From contig QHTB01000208.1 in the NCBI GenBank assembly GCA_003220615.1, positions 1 through 54,849 of the forward strand: DNA of 54,849 nt, in the 5' to 3' direction. This stretch comes from Candidatus Rokuibacteriota bacterium. GTDB lineage: Bacteria; Methylomirabilota; Methylomirabilia; Rokubacteriales; CSP1-6. This document shows positions 9,127-18,000 of this stretch, piece after piece; position 1 is the stretch's first letter, and each line of letters begins with the position of its first letter. The position numbers were made by a program, and so were the translations under genes. The notes beneath the pieces were generated by a model. It had not been told where the DNA came from, made no database searches, and saw only the letters and a list, made by a program, of their open reading frames with translations.

Positions 9127-9521
9127 TCATCGCGGAATCAATTCGGTCGGCGAGAGCTTCTGGCCCACCGAAACGACGTCAAAGGGGTGACTCAATACGC
9201 GACCGCTCCGGCGATGGTCTCGACGACGTAAGAGGTCTCGCCGCCTGGTGCAATGTCCCCGATCGCCCAGGCAAAACGTTCGCCGACTCGATGGTTGTCG
9301 GCATCGATGCCTTCGACGTGAAGCCGCACGTCCGTCACGCGAAACGGCGAGGTGCTGTAGATCTGCCCCTCGATCGCCGCAGGCAGAGCACCCAGCCGCG
9401 GTTGCCAGGTCACGCGGAACCAGCCGTTCGGCCACTGATCGGGAATCTGTCCCCACCCGACCGTCGTCGTGAGACCGAGGAAGAGCTCACCACAGCCATG
9501 GGCCCCACCCCGGCCACTCCA
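9127..9521 (-). pseudogene. Broken FxLYD-like secreted-domain gene (frameshift near 9195)
   Basis: From 9521 the minus-strand frame reads an ordinary protein (QIPDQWPNGWFRVTWQPRLG, then YSTSPFRVTDVRLHVEGIDA) until a TGA at 9192. The next frame then continues as FDVVSVGQKLSP and ends at 9127. The intact paralogue at 14147-14566 ends in SFDFLDR after YNVGVD, which matches the joined reading AVAY...PFDVVSVG here. One base gained or lost near 9195 explains the break. No ATG opens the frame upstream; GTG at 9413 is the only in-frame start, so the 5' end may be damaged too. The fold class (FxLYD-like beta sandwich) is inferred from the paralogue. Confidence 0.5.
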
Positions 9522-9882
9522 TCACGGCCTCGGGGTCGTGCGCAGCGATCTCTCTTTGAATTCCGATCTGCTGCAACGCGGCGTACTCCTTCGGTCCGCC
9601 GACGTAGAGGCAGTGACACTTCTCCGGATCCGCGTAAGTGTAGACGACATTCCCGTCCTTACTCCGGACGACGAGCTTCTCGCGCGGCATCGACGCCAGG
9701 GCAGCGACCCGCTCCGGAGTGTCCGCGGGTCGCATCTGGAAGCCCGCCGCGGCGAGCAGTTGCTCGGTGCTGGCCGCCTCTTCCCGGCGCGTTGTGGCGC
9801 ACCCGGTAACGGCGAGGATCGCCGCGAAGAGCACAACGAAGCGAGCGCGGCGACGGTGATCGAGAGTGCCTACAGTTATCAT
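9487..9882 (-). CDS. Small predicted lipoprotein, unknown function
   Basis: The 131-residue product begins with a basic stretch and a hydrophobic core ending in a lipobox (AVTGC), so it should be an outer-membrane or periplasm-facing lipoprotein. The rest is soluble, has a CHC at about residue 90 in the phrase DPEKCHCLYVGG, and ends Trp/Pro/Gly-rich (EWPGWGPWLW). I do not recognise a characterised family. I start at the ATG at 9882, which has a GGTGGAGG ribosome-binding site, rather than at in-frame codons 54 bases upstream. The leader and first codons (ATG ATA ACT GT) recur downstream of the intact AraC gene at about 12.42 kb without a lipoprotein following. Confidence 0.7.
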   Translation of the reverse strand: MITVGTLDHRRRARFVVLFAAILAVTGCATTRREEAASTEQLLAAAGFQMRPADTPERVAALASMPREKLVVRSKDGNVVYTYADPEKCHCLYVGGPKEYAALQQIGIQREIAAHDPEAVMEWPGWGPWLW

Positions 9883-10054
9883 TGTTGATCCTCCACCCGT
9901 GGTCACGCTGACCGTTGTGCCGTTGATATCGCACATCGCGATATCTCGACCCCAGGTTCGTCGACCGCTCGGCCGGCTCGGTACGCGCTCGGCGTCACGC
10001 CCGTCAGGCGCCGGAAGGTGGTCGCAAAGTGACTCGCGGTCTTGAATCCCACCG
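9872..10054 (-). repeat. Direct repeat copy 1 (AraC 3' end plus downstream leader)
   Basis: This 183-bp stretch matches 12416-12586 in the same orientation. The first 23 bases are identical and the last roughly 75 (ending GAATCCCACCG on the plus strand) differ at one base; the middle is more diverged. Similarity stops abruptly at 10054. The two copies flank the APC permease gene. Confidence 0.85.
9903..10054 (-). pseudogene. C-terminal fragment of an AraC-family regulator
   Basis: The minus-strand reading contains VGFKTASHFATTFRRLTGVT, then PSAYRAGRA. This is the second helix-turn-helix of an AraC domain and matches the end of the intact gene at 12447-12902 almost residue for residue. Upstream of 10054 the frame continues into unrelated sequence, so the first helix-turn-helix is missing. 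It is a truncated duplicate and cannot bind DNA like a normal AraC protein. Confidence 0.8.
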
Positions 10055-10221
10055 TTGTATCAGTTGGACTTGGTATGCCTCGGATGCTTCGCCGCTGCTT
10101 GGTTCTTCGTCGAAACGCCATCGCGGGAGCGAAGGGCGCGTCGATGAGGGAGCCTGTCCAGCCATCCTGGCGACTTGCGAGCGCCTGACACCGCACGGTC
10201 ACTTCACGCGCACCAGGAATG

Positions 10222-12168
10222 CTAGGCGGGCCGCCGGCCCAGTTTGCGTAGCCGGTTCCACGACCGCCGGCCGTATCGGGACAGCGTGCTTTCGTCCACC
10301 TCGTCGGCGGGGTACCAGGGCGCGCTCAGCACGCTGATCTGCGGCCCGCCGTCGAGCAGCAGGAGCACCTTCAGCATCGTGACGCGCGACGGGATGAAGA
10401 AGTGGTACCACCGCCGCCGCACCAACTCGGGGACGAGCACGGTGATGGGGGAATTGCCGGTCGATTCGAAAACGGTTCGCAAATAGGTCAGGAGCGGACC
10501 GAGAAATGCGCGATACTTCGAAGGGAGCACGACGAGGCGCGGCGGCGGCAATCCGGCGTTGCGCGCCGGCTCCCCCACCAGCGCATTCCAGCTCTTGCCC
10601 AGGTCATCGAGCTTCAGGTCGTCCGTCCGCACCTGCACGGCGCGGACGTCGTGCGACAGCGTCAAGGCGAGGCGCAGCGCCTTGTGCGCGATGCTGTCGA
10701 ACACCTGCAGCGGCACGACGACGATCGGCCGAGCGAGGTTCGTCAAGTCGAGAGGAGAGGGATCGGTCCGCTCGCGCCAGATGCGCTCGGTCGCCCTGCG
10801 CTGGCCGGCGAAGAAGACCACGAGCGCGGGAATGAAGATCAGCGTGATCCATGCGCCCTCCATGAACTTGGAGACGGCGACGATACACAAAGTGACGAAC
10901 GTGGCAACTGCGCCGATCGCGGTCAGGCACAACGATTTGCGCCACTGCGGGCCGCGCACGCGCCACCAGTGTGCGACCATTCCTGCCTGCGACAGCGTGA
11001 ACGCCAGGAAGGCGCCGATGGCGAAGAGCGGAATCAGCCGGTCGGTGATTCCGCCGAACACGACGAGCAGCAAGCCGGAGACGGCGGCGAGCAAGGCGAT
11101 CCCGTTCGAATAGACGAGACGGCGTCCCAGGTGCGCGTAGCCGGGCGGCAAGTAATCGTCGAGCGCGAGAAGGCGGCAGATGCGCGGGAAGTCGGCGAAG
11201 CTCGTGTTCGCCGAGAGGGCGAGCACGGCGAAGATGGCGCTCATCGCGACGTAGTAGAACGGCCCTCGCCCGGCGACGGCGCCGATCAACTGCGACAGCA
11301 CCGACTGGTATCCCGTTGCGCCCGGCTCGGTGGCCACGATGCCGTACGCTCTCGTGAGGAGCGCCTCGCCCAGGAGCAGCGCGAGCAGGCAACCGGCGAT
11401 GCAGACGAGCGTGAACCGCGCTTTCCGCACCTTGGGCTGGCGGAAGATGGGGACCGCGTTGCTCACGGCCTCGACGCCGGTGAGAGCGGTGCAGCCGCTC
11501 GCGAACGCGCGCAAGAGAAGCCAGGGCGTCAGCGCCAGCGCCGCCGGCGGCGCCGGGGGCGGTGCCATGACGGGCGCGGGATGCCCATGCGCGAGGATCG
11601 TGCGGAATCCGCCGAGCGCGAGGGCGCCGAAGAGGGCCGCGAGGAACAGATACGTCGGGCCGAGGAAGACGAGCCCCGAGTCGCGCACGCCACGCAGATT
11701 CACCACGACGAGGACGGCGAGAATGGCGAGGCAGAGCGGGAGCGTCCAGGGTAGAAGCGCGGGCACGGCGGATGCGGCCGCTGCCACTCCCGCCGAGATG
11801 CCCACCGCCACGTTCAGTGCATAATCGGTGCACAGCGCCGCGGCCGCGAGGAGGCCGGCGGTTCGCCCGAGGTTCTCGTTCGCGACCGTGAACGACCCGC
11901 CGCCGTTCGGGTACGCCCGGATGGTCTGCGCGTACGAGAGCACGACCGCGATCAGCACCGCGCCGATGCACAGGGTCAGGACACCGACCTGACCGGAGGC
12001 CGCGGCGCCCAGCGGCAGGAGCACCGTGAGCGCGGCCTCGGGGCCGTACGCGGCCGAGGCGAGCGCATCGAGCCCCAGCACGGACAGGGCGGTGACGGCG
12101 CCGACCCGTTCGGATTCCTGTTCGGTCGCGCGCAGCGGCTTGCCGAAGAGCAACTCGTGCAGCTTCAC
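10222..12168 (-). CDS. APC-superfamily permease, KimA-like
   Basis: The 648-residue protein has about 12 hydrophobic segments over residues 20-455 with the amino acid-polyamine-cation fold motifs (PNGGGSFTVANENLG, ASGCTALTGVEAVSNAVP), followed by a soluble C-terminal domain of about 190 residues. That layout and the C-terminal phrases (VVVPLQVFDSIAHKAL, VLVPELVRRRWYHFFIPSR) resemble the KimA (YdaO) potassium importer group of Bacillus, so potassium uptake is the best guess; amino acid transport is the alternative. It is alone on its transcript and flanked by direct repeats, as if inserted between an AraC gene and its former downstream neighbour. Confidence 0.8.
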   Translation of the reverse strand: MKLHELLFGKPLRATEQESERVGAVTALSVLGLDALASAAYGPEAALTVLLPLGAAASGQVGVLTLCIGAVLIAVVLSYAQTIRAYPNGGGSFTVANENLGRTAGLLAAAALCTDYALNVAVGISAGVAAAASAVPALLPWTLPLCLAILAVLVVVNLRGVRDSGLVFLGPTYLFLAALFGALALGGFRTILAHGHPAPVMAPPPAPPAALALTPWLLLRAFASGCTALTGVEAVSNAVPIFRQPKVRKARFTLVCIAGCLLALLLGEALLTRAYGIVATEPGATGYQSVLSQLIGAVAGRGPFYYVAMSAIFAVLALSANTSFADFPRICRLLALDDYLPPGYAHLGRRLVYSNGIALLAAVSGLLLVVFGGITDRLIPLFAIGAFLAFTLSQAGMVAHWWRVRGPQWRKSLCLTAIGAVATFVTLCIVAVSKFMEGAWITLIFIPALVVFFAGQRRATERIWRERTDPSPLDLTNLARPIVVVPLQVFDSIAHKALRLALTLSHDVRAVQVRTDDLKLDDLGKSWNALVGEPARNAGLPPPRLVVLPSKYRAFLGPLLTYLRTVFESTGNSPITVLVPELVRRRWYHFFIPSRVTMLKVLLLLDGGPQISVLSAPWYPADEVDESTLSRYGRRSWNRLRKLGRRPA

Positions 12169-12415
12169 AAACGCGGATGCAGTGCACGCGAGATGCCAGC
12201 AGCCGGCATGCTCGGGCGCTGTTCAGAAGTCGCGACCTTCCCGTCTGACTTCGGCACAGTTGGCGTCTGAACTCCGACGGCGGCCCTGGCCTTCATCCCT
12301 TACCTGGGTCTACTCGACGCCCCGCGGCGCGCGAGCTCGGATCCGACGTACCGGTACACGAAGTGGCGGAATCGCGGACGCTCGGTTCGAACAACCGTTC
12401 GATGAGCCATTGGGA

Positions 12416-12586
12416 ACAGTTATCATTGTTGATCCTCCGCACGTGGTCACGCTGAGTGTCGTGCCGATGATGTCGCGGCTCGCGAGTTCGCGACACCCGC
12501 TCTGCCGGCTTGGTACGCGCTCGGCGTCACGCCAGTCAGGCGCCGGAAGGTGGTCGCAAAGTGACTCGCGGTCTTGAATCCCACCG
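12416..12586 (-). repeat. Direct repeat copy 2 (AraC 3' end plus downstream leader)
   Basis: This copy matches 9872-10054. On the minus strand it covers the last part of the intact AraC gene and then the leader GGAGGATCAACAATGATAACTG, in which the ATG corresponds to the lipoprotein start at 9882. In this copy the frame after that ATG has no lipobox and soon stops, so the lipoprotein is missing here, just as the AraC N-terminal part is missing in the other copy. Confidence 0.85.
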
Positions 12587-12902
12587 CCCGTGCGATCGAG
12601 CTGATGGAGGACGTCGAAGTAGTGAGCAGAGCGATCGACGCGTCCATCCTTCGGTGCACCACGAAGCGATATGGGGACACTCCCGTAGCTCTCTTGAAGA
12701 GGCGCGCGAAGTGATACGGGCTCATATGCACCACCGCGCTGAGCTCAGCGAGCCGAAGCTCTCGGTGCAGATTGCTCTGGATGTAGGCCATCACCCGGCG
12801 GAGCTTGCCCCCGGGAAGCGCGCCGATCACAGCGTGCTGCATCGGCATGTCAGGTGGCCGGCCGGCAAGTTCGATCGTGGTCTCGGTCGTTTTGGTGTTC
12901 AC
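12447..12902 (-). CDS. AraC-family transcriptional regulator (DNA-binding domain only)
   Basis: The 151-residue product consists of little more than the AraC/XylS DNA-binding domain. A first helix-turn-helix (LRLAELSAVVHMSPYHFARL) is followed by a second (ISSIARAVGFKTASHFATTF) and the family tail GVTPSAYQAGR. There is no effector or dimerisation domain, so it is a stand-alone SoxS/MarA-like type. The start is uncertain: GTG 12902 or an internal ATG (12848). The target genes are unknown; the neighbouring secreted protein and the permease are candidates by position. Confidence 0.85.
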   Translation of the reverse strand: MNTKTTETTIELAGRPPDMPMQHAVIGALPGGKLRRVMAYIQSNLHRELRLAELSAVVHMSPYHFARLFKRATGVSPYRFVVHRRMDASIALLTTSTSSISSIARAVGFKTASHFATTFRRLTGVTPSAYQAGRAGVANSRAATSSARHSA

Positions 12903-12941
12903 ACTCGTCCGCTTTTTCCCCTCGGCTCAGACCGCGAACGG

Positions 12942-13283
12942 CTATTCCGAAGGCGCTCGCGCGCCTTCCGGGTCGCTGGGCGCTGACCTCTCAGCCGAGA
13001 TCACCTCGAGGGTTTTTTCGCCGTCCGCGTCCGCGATCAGCAGCAAGATGTAGATCCGGTCCGCTACGACTCGCGCATTCTGTATCGTCACCACGGTCGG
13101 AGAGAAAGCAATTGCATTCGTCAGAACGTCGACGATCGCCGACTCGACGGCGTCGCGGAGCTGGTCTTTATCGGCGACACTGGCAAGCCCGATCGAGGTG
13201 GTGATCTCGACGACATAGGCCCTGGCGGGAGTCGCCAACACCATGAGGGCAAGGCCGACGATCGCCGTGATGAAGGTCTTCAT
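12942..13283 (-). CDS. Small secreted protein, unknown function
   Basis: Starting at ATG 13283 (GGAGG about 12 bases upstream) the product is 113 residues. It has a clear signal peptide (MKTFITAIVGLALMVLATPA, cleavage after ARA) and a mature domain of about 90 residues (VVEITTSIGLASVADKDQL, then VVTIQNARVVADRIYILLLI). Upstream in-frame codons give an Arg-rich, implausible N terminus and were discarded. I do not recognise the family. It precedes the AraC gene by 39 bases on the same strand and may be co-transcribed with it. Confidence 0.65.
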   Translation of the reverse strand: MKTFITAIVGLALMVLATPARAYVVEITTSIGLASVADKDQLRDAVESAIVDVLTNAIAFSPTVVTIQNARVVADRIYILLLIADADGEKTLEVISAERSAPSDPEGARAPSE

Positions 13284-13653
13284 GGGTTCCCAAGCCTCCA
13301 CACACTGAGAGGCCTCGCGGCTCACCGCCGTTACACGCCGTGGAGAACTTACGGCGTGACGGACGCGGCGCCTAACTCGACCGATAGAGGCCGGTCCGTT
13401 GCCGTCCGCAAGCTCGCGGACGGAACGTCTCCAGCCCGTTCGCGGCCAGTGTGCCCTCGATCGCCCGCTTCGACGGAGACGTCGGCACACAATCGCGACG
13501 ATCATCGCCCTCCTGTTGATCCAGGCGTATCCGCCCTTCAGACGACATCAAGGTGGGCGAGGTGACGCCGAGGACGATCTTCGCAAGAATCGACAAGGCC
13601 CATGAAACGCGTGAGTGTTCCGCCGGCGTCGGAAGGGGCGAGAGGGGGTGAGG
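13284..13653. other. Divergent intergenic region between two small secreted-protein genes
   Basis: The 370 bases separate the minus-strand secreted protein (start 13283) from the plus-strand 40-residue peptide (start 13654). They contain the inverted repeat at 13334-13358 and no gene I can defend. A minus-strand open frame at 13372-13596 (74 codons) has no ribosome-binding site worth the name and no recognisable domain. Confidence 0.4.
13334..13358. promoter_or_regulatory. Perfect 8-bp inverted repeat CACGCCGT / ACGGCGTG
   Basis: CACGCCGT (13334-13341) and ACGGCGTG (13351-13358) are separated by nine bases, with a TTA before each arm. Lying between divergent genes, and about 50 bases from the minus-strand start at 13283, it fits an operator better than a terminator because no gene ends here. 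Confidence 0.45.
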
Positions 13654-13776
13654 ATGATGAAGAAGCTCAGCATCGCGTTCCTGCTCGCGGTCGTCGCGCT
13701 CAGCGGCGTCGGCACGTCATGGGCGTTCAACGACGATACGCCAGTGACCGGGCCGGACTCCATCCAGGCGCCTTAA
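13654..13776 (+). CDS. 40-residue secreted peptide
   Basis: This ORF is short but has a strong GAGGGGGTGAGG ribosome-binding site directly before ATGATG and a textbook signal peptide (MMKKLSIAFLLAVVALSGVG, then TSWA). The mature part is only about 16 residues (FNDDTPVTGPDSIQAP), acidic and Pro-rich. A perfect 10-bp hairpin follows the stop by 9 bases. I do not recognise a family. Such short mature peptides can be signalling peptides, toxins or membrane-stress products; none is supported specifically. Confidence 0.6.
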   Translation: MMKKLSIAFLLAVVALSGVGTSWAFNDDTPVTGPDSIQAP

Positions 13777-13785
13777 CGTCGGCGT

Positions 13786-13810
13786 AGGTGGGGGGCATCG
13801 CCCCCCACCT
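13786..13810 (+). terminator. GC-rich hairpin after the secreted peptide gene
   Basis: AGGTGGGGGG and CCCCCCACCT form a perfect 10-bp stem with a 5-base loop (CATCG), nine bases past the stop codon. There is no T-run after it, so termination would be imperfect or act through transcript stabilisation. Confidence 0.6.
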
Positions 13811-14146
13811 GCCGTCGTACGATCACGGCCTTCGTCCCGGCGGCCTCCGAGGTCCAGTCGCTCTTCGGCGATCCGCTGTCGTATCGCGACTCCTCGCCAG
13901 CGAGCCAACTGCAACGTGAACCCGGCCAGCGTGAGTAGTCGCGCAGTCGGCCAGGGAGCTTCATCGTCCAGCGCCCTTCTACACCTCGCCGGCCCCAACT
14001 CCTCTCACACGACCAGATGCGGAATTCACGTCCCCCGTTCCAGATTCTTGCGGAAATCTTCTGGTGACTGCCGCACGACCATCCCGACGCCATCGCAACG
14101 ATGTACGGAGCGCCGTTCCGGTGGCGCCCGGAAGGAGGAGACGGAG
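13811..14146. other. Intergenic region upstream of the FxLYD-like gene
   Basis: About 340 bases hold no supported gene. Overlapping open frames on the minus strand (13717-14165) have no convincing start or domain. The final 15 bases carry the GGAGGAG ribosome-binding site of the gene at 14147; no clear promoter hexamers stand out. Confidence 0.35.
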
Positions 14147-14566
14147 ATGACACGAACGAGGTCACTGATCATTGCTGGACTTTTGGTGCCCGGTGCCGCA
14201 TTGGCGGCAGCCATCCTGCCTGGGCAGGCAGCACTGGCGGACAGCCCAACGGCATCGGCGGCCGATCCCGGAGGCGACACCGCGCTCGGCGCCGAGTTCT
14301 TCCACATCCAGTGGAGCGCCGACACGAGACGGGACGGCCACGTGCGCATCACGGGATACGTCTACAACGACCGCGGCGAGCCTGCTGACAACGTCGTCCT
14401 CCGCATCGATGAGTTGGATTCGTCGGGCCAGGTACTTCGGACCGTGCTCAAGCCGCTGGATGACACCATCGATGCCTTGGGCCGCGCCTACTTCGCCGTG
14501 CAACTCGACGCCCGCGCGGCGTCCTATAACGTCGGCGTCGACTCGTTCGATTTCTTGGATCGATAG
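14147..14566 (+). CDS. Secreted FxLYD-like domain protein
   Basis: The 139-residue product starts at an ATG with GGAGGAG six bases upstream and has a signal peptide (SLIIAGLLVPGAALAAAILP) cut around residue 30. The mature domain (HVRITGYVYNDRGEPADNVV, LRIDELDSSGQVLRTVL, then a YFAV strand and SFDFLD) has the alternating strands of FxLYD-type extracytoplasmic domains: a VxGxVxN opening, a Leu-rich second strand, and an SFDFL ending. Its function is unknown; such domains are common in envelope proteins. It is a paralogue of the broken gene at 9127-9521 and is followed 10 bases later by the start of a Gly/Thr-rich secreted gene. Confidence 0.7.
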   Translation: MTRTRSLIIAGLLVPGAALAAAILPGQAALADSPTASAADPGGDTALGAEFFHIQWSADTRRDGHVRITGYVYNDRGEPADNVVLRIDELDSSGQVLRTVLKPLDDTIDALGRAYFAVQLDARAASYNVGVDSFDFLDR

Positions 14567-14576
14567 GGAGGCAGTC

Positions 14577-14797
14577 ATGAGCCGTGGGAGGAGGGTCGTA
14601 GCGGCCAGCGTGATCGTGTGGATGGCGGCCGGTTCGGTCGGCACGACGGCTCGAGCGCGGGCAGTCCGCGCGATACCTCATCGGGTCTTGGTCCAGTCCC
14701 CGGCGTGGGGACGACCGGCGGCATCGGCACCACGATCGGTACGCCTCGTGACACGGGGCTCGGTGGTGGCACGACGGGCGGCGTCAACGGTGAGTGA
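14577..14797 (+). pseudogene. Gly/Thr-rich secreted protein, apparent frameshift
   Basis: An ATG with GGGAGG five bases upstream opens a good signal peptide (SRGRRVVAASVIVWMAAGSV, then GTTARA). In this frame the sequence then degenerates into Arg-rich text. In another frame, from about 14640 to the TGA at 14795-14797, the sequence reads a coherent Gly/Thr repeat-like protein (GLGPVPGVGTTGGIGTTIGT, then PRDTGLGGGTTGGVNGE). One indel near 14640-14650 would join them into a secreted protein of about 70 residues. The alternative is that the second frame starts on its own at GTG 14618, without a ribosome-binding site. Confidence 0.5.
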
Positions 14798-15001
14798 GCC
14801 TGAGCAGTGGACACGGTCCACTGGATCAGCGTGGACGCCGAGCGCATGCGGGTCACGCTGGCCCCGGGTGTCGTGCCGTCGGTTTCGACGGTTGATCCGC
14901 AGGCGGTCGAGACCCACTCGGCGAGTTGAACTGGCGGAGTGGATCATGTACGTGTGTGCCTTGATCGGTGATCAGCCACGTGCCATCGATCGCTACATCG
15001 A

Positions 15002-18000
15002 CTACTTCGGCCAGTCGCGCTCCAGCGCCGGCGTGGCGGCCGGTAGAGAGATGTAGAAGCACGCGCCGTGCGGCGCGTTCGGCGTCGCCGACAGCCGGCC
15101 GCCATGCGCCTCGACGATCGAGCGGCTGATCGATAGTCCCATGCCCATGCCCCCAGGCTTGGTGCTGAAGAAGGCATTGAACAGCCGGTCCAGATCGTCT
15201 GGCTCGATGCCGACGCCGCTGTCCTGCACGGCGATGGTGACGTGATCCCCGTCGGGCTGCCCCGATCGGATCCGTAGCTCCCGCGGCCGGTCGACCACCG
15301 CGGCCATGGCATCGATCGCGTTCATCGCGAGGTTGAGAATCACCTGCTGCAGTTGGATCCGATCACCGCGCACCATTGGCAACTCTGCCTCGAGCTCCAG
15401 GGTCAGCACCACGTCGTGGCGCCGCAGCTCCGCGCGCACCAGCGAGACCACGTCACGGATCACCTCGTTGACGTCCACCCGATCTTTCGGTGGCTCGGTC
15501 TTCGTCGCGAGCTGGCGAATCCGCTGGATGACATCTGCTGCCCGCTGACCATCCTTCGCGATGGCGTCGAGCGCCTCGCTCACGACATCGAGACGGGGAT
15601 TCGGCATGGCCAACCAGTTTCGGCCTGCGTCCGCCTCCGCGATGATGGCCGCCAAAGGCTGTTTGACCTCGTGCGCGATCGACGCGGCCAGCTCACCGAG
15701 CGTCGTCACGCGGGTGATGTGCGCAAGCTCGGCGTGGGCTCGCTGCAGCGCCTCCTCGGCGCGTCTTCGTTCGCTCAGGTCGACGACGAACGCTACGGCG
15801 TGCGTGCGGGTCTCCTCGAACACCGCGCCACCGACCAGCGCCGGCACCCTGGTGCCATCCTTCCTACTGAATTCTTTCTCGTAGCTGTCACACCGTCCGG
15901 TCGCCCGTATCTGCGCCATGCCTCGCTGCGTGGCGGCGTGCCACTCGGGCGGCGTAAGCGCGGTCCATTGAAGTCGTCCCGCCATGAGATCGTCCCGGCT
16001 ATAGCCGACCATATCGAGAAAGGCGTCGTTCGCCTCAATGATCGGGCCGTCGAAATCCGTGATGACGACCCCGATGATGTTGGCCTCGACCAGCCGCCGG
16101 ATCTTGGCTTCCCGTTCCTGGAGCTCGCGATACAAACGGCTGTTGTCGAGCGACATCGCCGCCTCGGAGGCGAGCAGCTGCAGGACGGCAATCCTGGCGG
16201 GCGTGAAGACACTGGGCGCCAGGTTGTTTTCCAGGTACAGCATGGCCACCAGAGTCCCCTGTTTCACCAGCGGCAAGCAGAGGACCGAGCGGGCACGCCG
16301 GTGACCAATGTACTCATCGTCGGAAAAGGGGTTCCGCGCCGACGCGTCGTCGAGGATCACGCTCTCCCGAGTGCGCGCGGCATACCGGACCACCGACGCG
16401 GGCAGTGCCGCCGCCGAGACGGGTGTCTCGCACAGACGCACCCGCACGGTACTGCCGCTGGTGGTCGCTTCCGCCTGGATCGACAGGTCGCCACCGCGCG
16501 GCACAATGAGCAGCCCGCGTTCGGCGCCGGCGTGCTCGATAGCCGTCCGCAACAGCATCTCGACGAGCTTCTCCAGCACGAGCTCGCCCGAGACGGCCTG
16601 TGAGACGTTGAGCACTGTGGCAAGCTCCAGGTGCTCGATCGGCGCCCCGATGGTTCCACGTGCTTCGGGCGCCGGCTCTGCCTGGTGCAGGTGCGGATAG
16701 AGCTCATCGAGCTGCCGCACCTTGCCGTCGGCACCCCAGAGCGCATAGCACGCCCGCGCGTGGCGCAGGTGCGCAGAGCCGGCCGTCTCGAATCCGCGCT
16801 GCAGATAAAAGCGGCCGGCCAGTTCGTGGGCCAGTGCCTCATGGTGGACAAAGCCGTTGGCGCGGGCGGATTGGATGGCCCGTTCGTACAGGCGCATGGC
16901 ATCGAGCTCGCGGCCTTCGAGGCGCGCGATCTCCGCGCCCACCAACGCGGCGCGGTTTTCAAACCTCTCGGGGCGGTGCTCCGCCCAGACCGCGAGCTGT
17001 CGGTGGTGGGCGGCCAGCGCCTCGACATGCTGCTGGCGCAGGTCGGCTGCGGCGGAGTCGCAGCATGCGGCGTGGGACAGCGCGCTGTAGAAGTGCAATT
17101 CCGCCGCTTCCCGGTGGCGCTGCTGCGGCCGTTGCACCTGCGATGCGGCCTCGACAGCCGCTGCATAGTCGCCGGCGAAGTAGCGCGCCTGCAGCTTGCG
17201 GATCCGATACAACCACTCGCCCGGCGCCCAATCCGGATTGTCTGCAAAACGGCGCTCGATCCACAGCTCGTCAAACTGCTCATCATCCAGGGAGCCGAAC
17301 TTCCGCGTCAGTCCCCGGAGCGTCCGGATCAGCCCGAGCTGGGTGGAGATGACGTCAATGACATACCCGAACCGCATCTTCTGCGCAAACGCGAGACCGT
17401 TCTCGGCTTCGCGTTGCGTCTCGGCAAGCGGGTCGCCGTCCGCGAGCAGGTGCGCGTTCAGTTGGTTGCCACAATAGACCGCGCACGTGAGGTCGCCGAT
17501 CTTGTTGGCGGCCTCGAACGCGCGGCGCGCCATCTCGCGGCCAGCCCGGACATGTCGCGTCAGTGGCAGGATGGCTTGTCCCAAGGCCAAATACGTCAGG
17601 GCCTGGAAGCGCCTCAATCCCCGTCGTTCGATCAGGTCGTAACCGAGCTGGCCGAAGCGAAATCCGGCCTGGAAGTTGCCGAAATGCGGGCCAGCGACCA
17701 AGCTAAGCATTGCATAGGCGAAGCACGACCCGTCGCTGTTGCCATGCTCGAGGCTGAGATTGACCGCCCGACAGACAGTCAAGAATTCGAGGTTCATATT
17801 CCTTAATGATGCAGGCGGCACGAGCCTGGTCAGCACATCAAGGGTCGCGAGGGTTACCGGGTCGCTCATCAACGGCAGCTCGATGAGCTCCTCAACGGTG
17901 CGGCCCCCGAGCTGGGCCCAGATCCGCTCGTATTCGCGTCGCACGTCCTCTTCGGTCGGATGCGGCGGCCAGTCGATGCCGACCCGTCGGAGGTAGTCGA

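Noticed and set aside
14172-15056. Plus-strand open frame of 294 codons overlapping the FxLYD gene
   Set aside because: It runs out of frame with the FxLYD gene, which has a signal peptide and ribosome-binding site; the amino acid composition is Arg/Ser-rich. Only its middle part coincides with the signal peptide of the Gly/Thr-rich gene.
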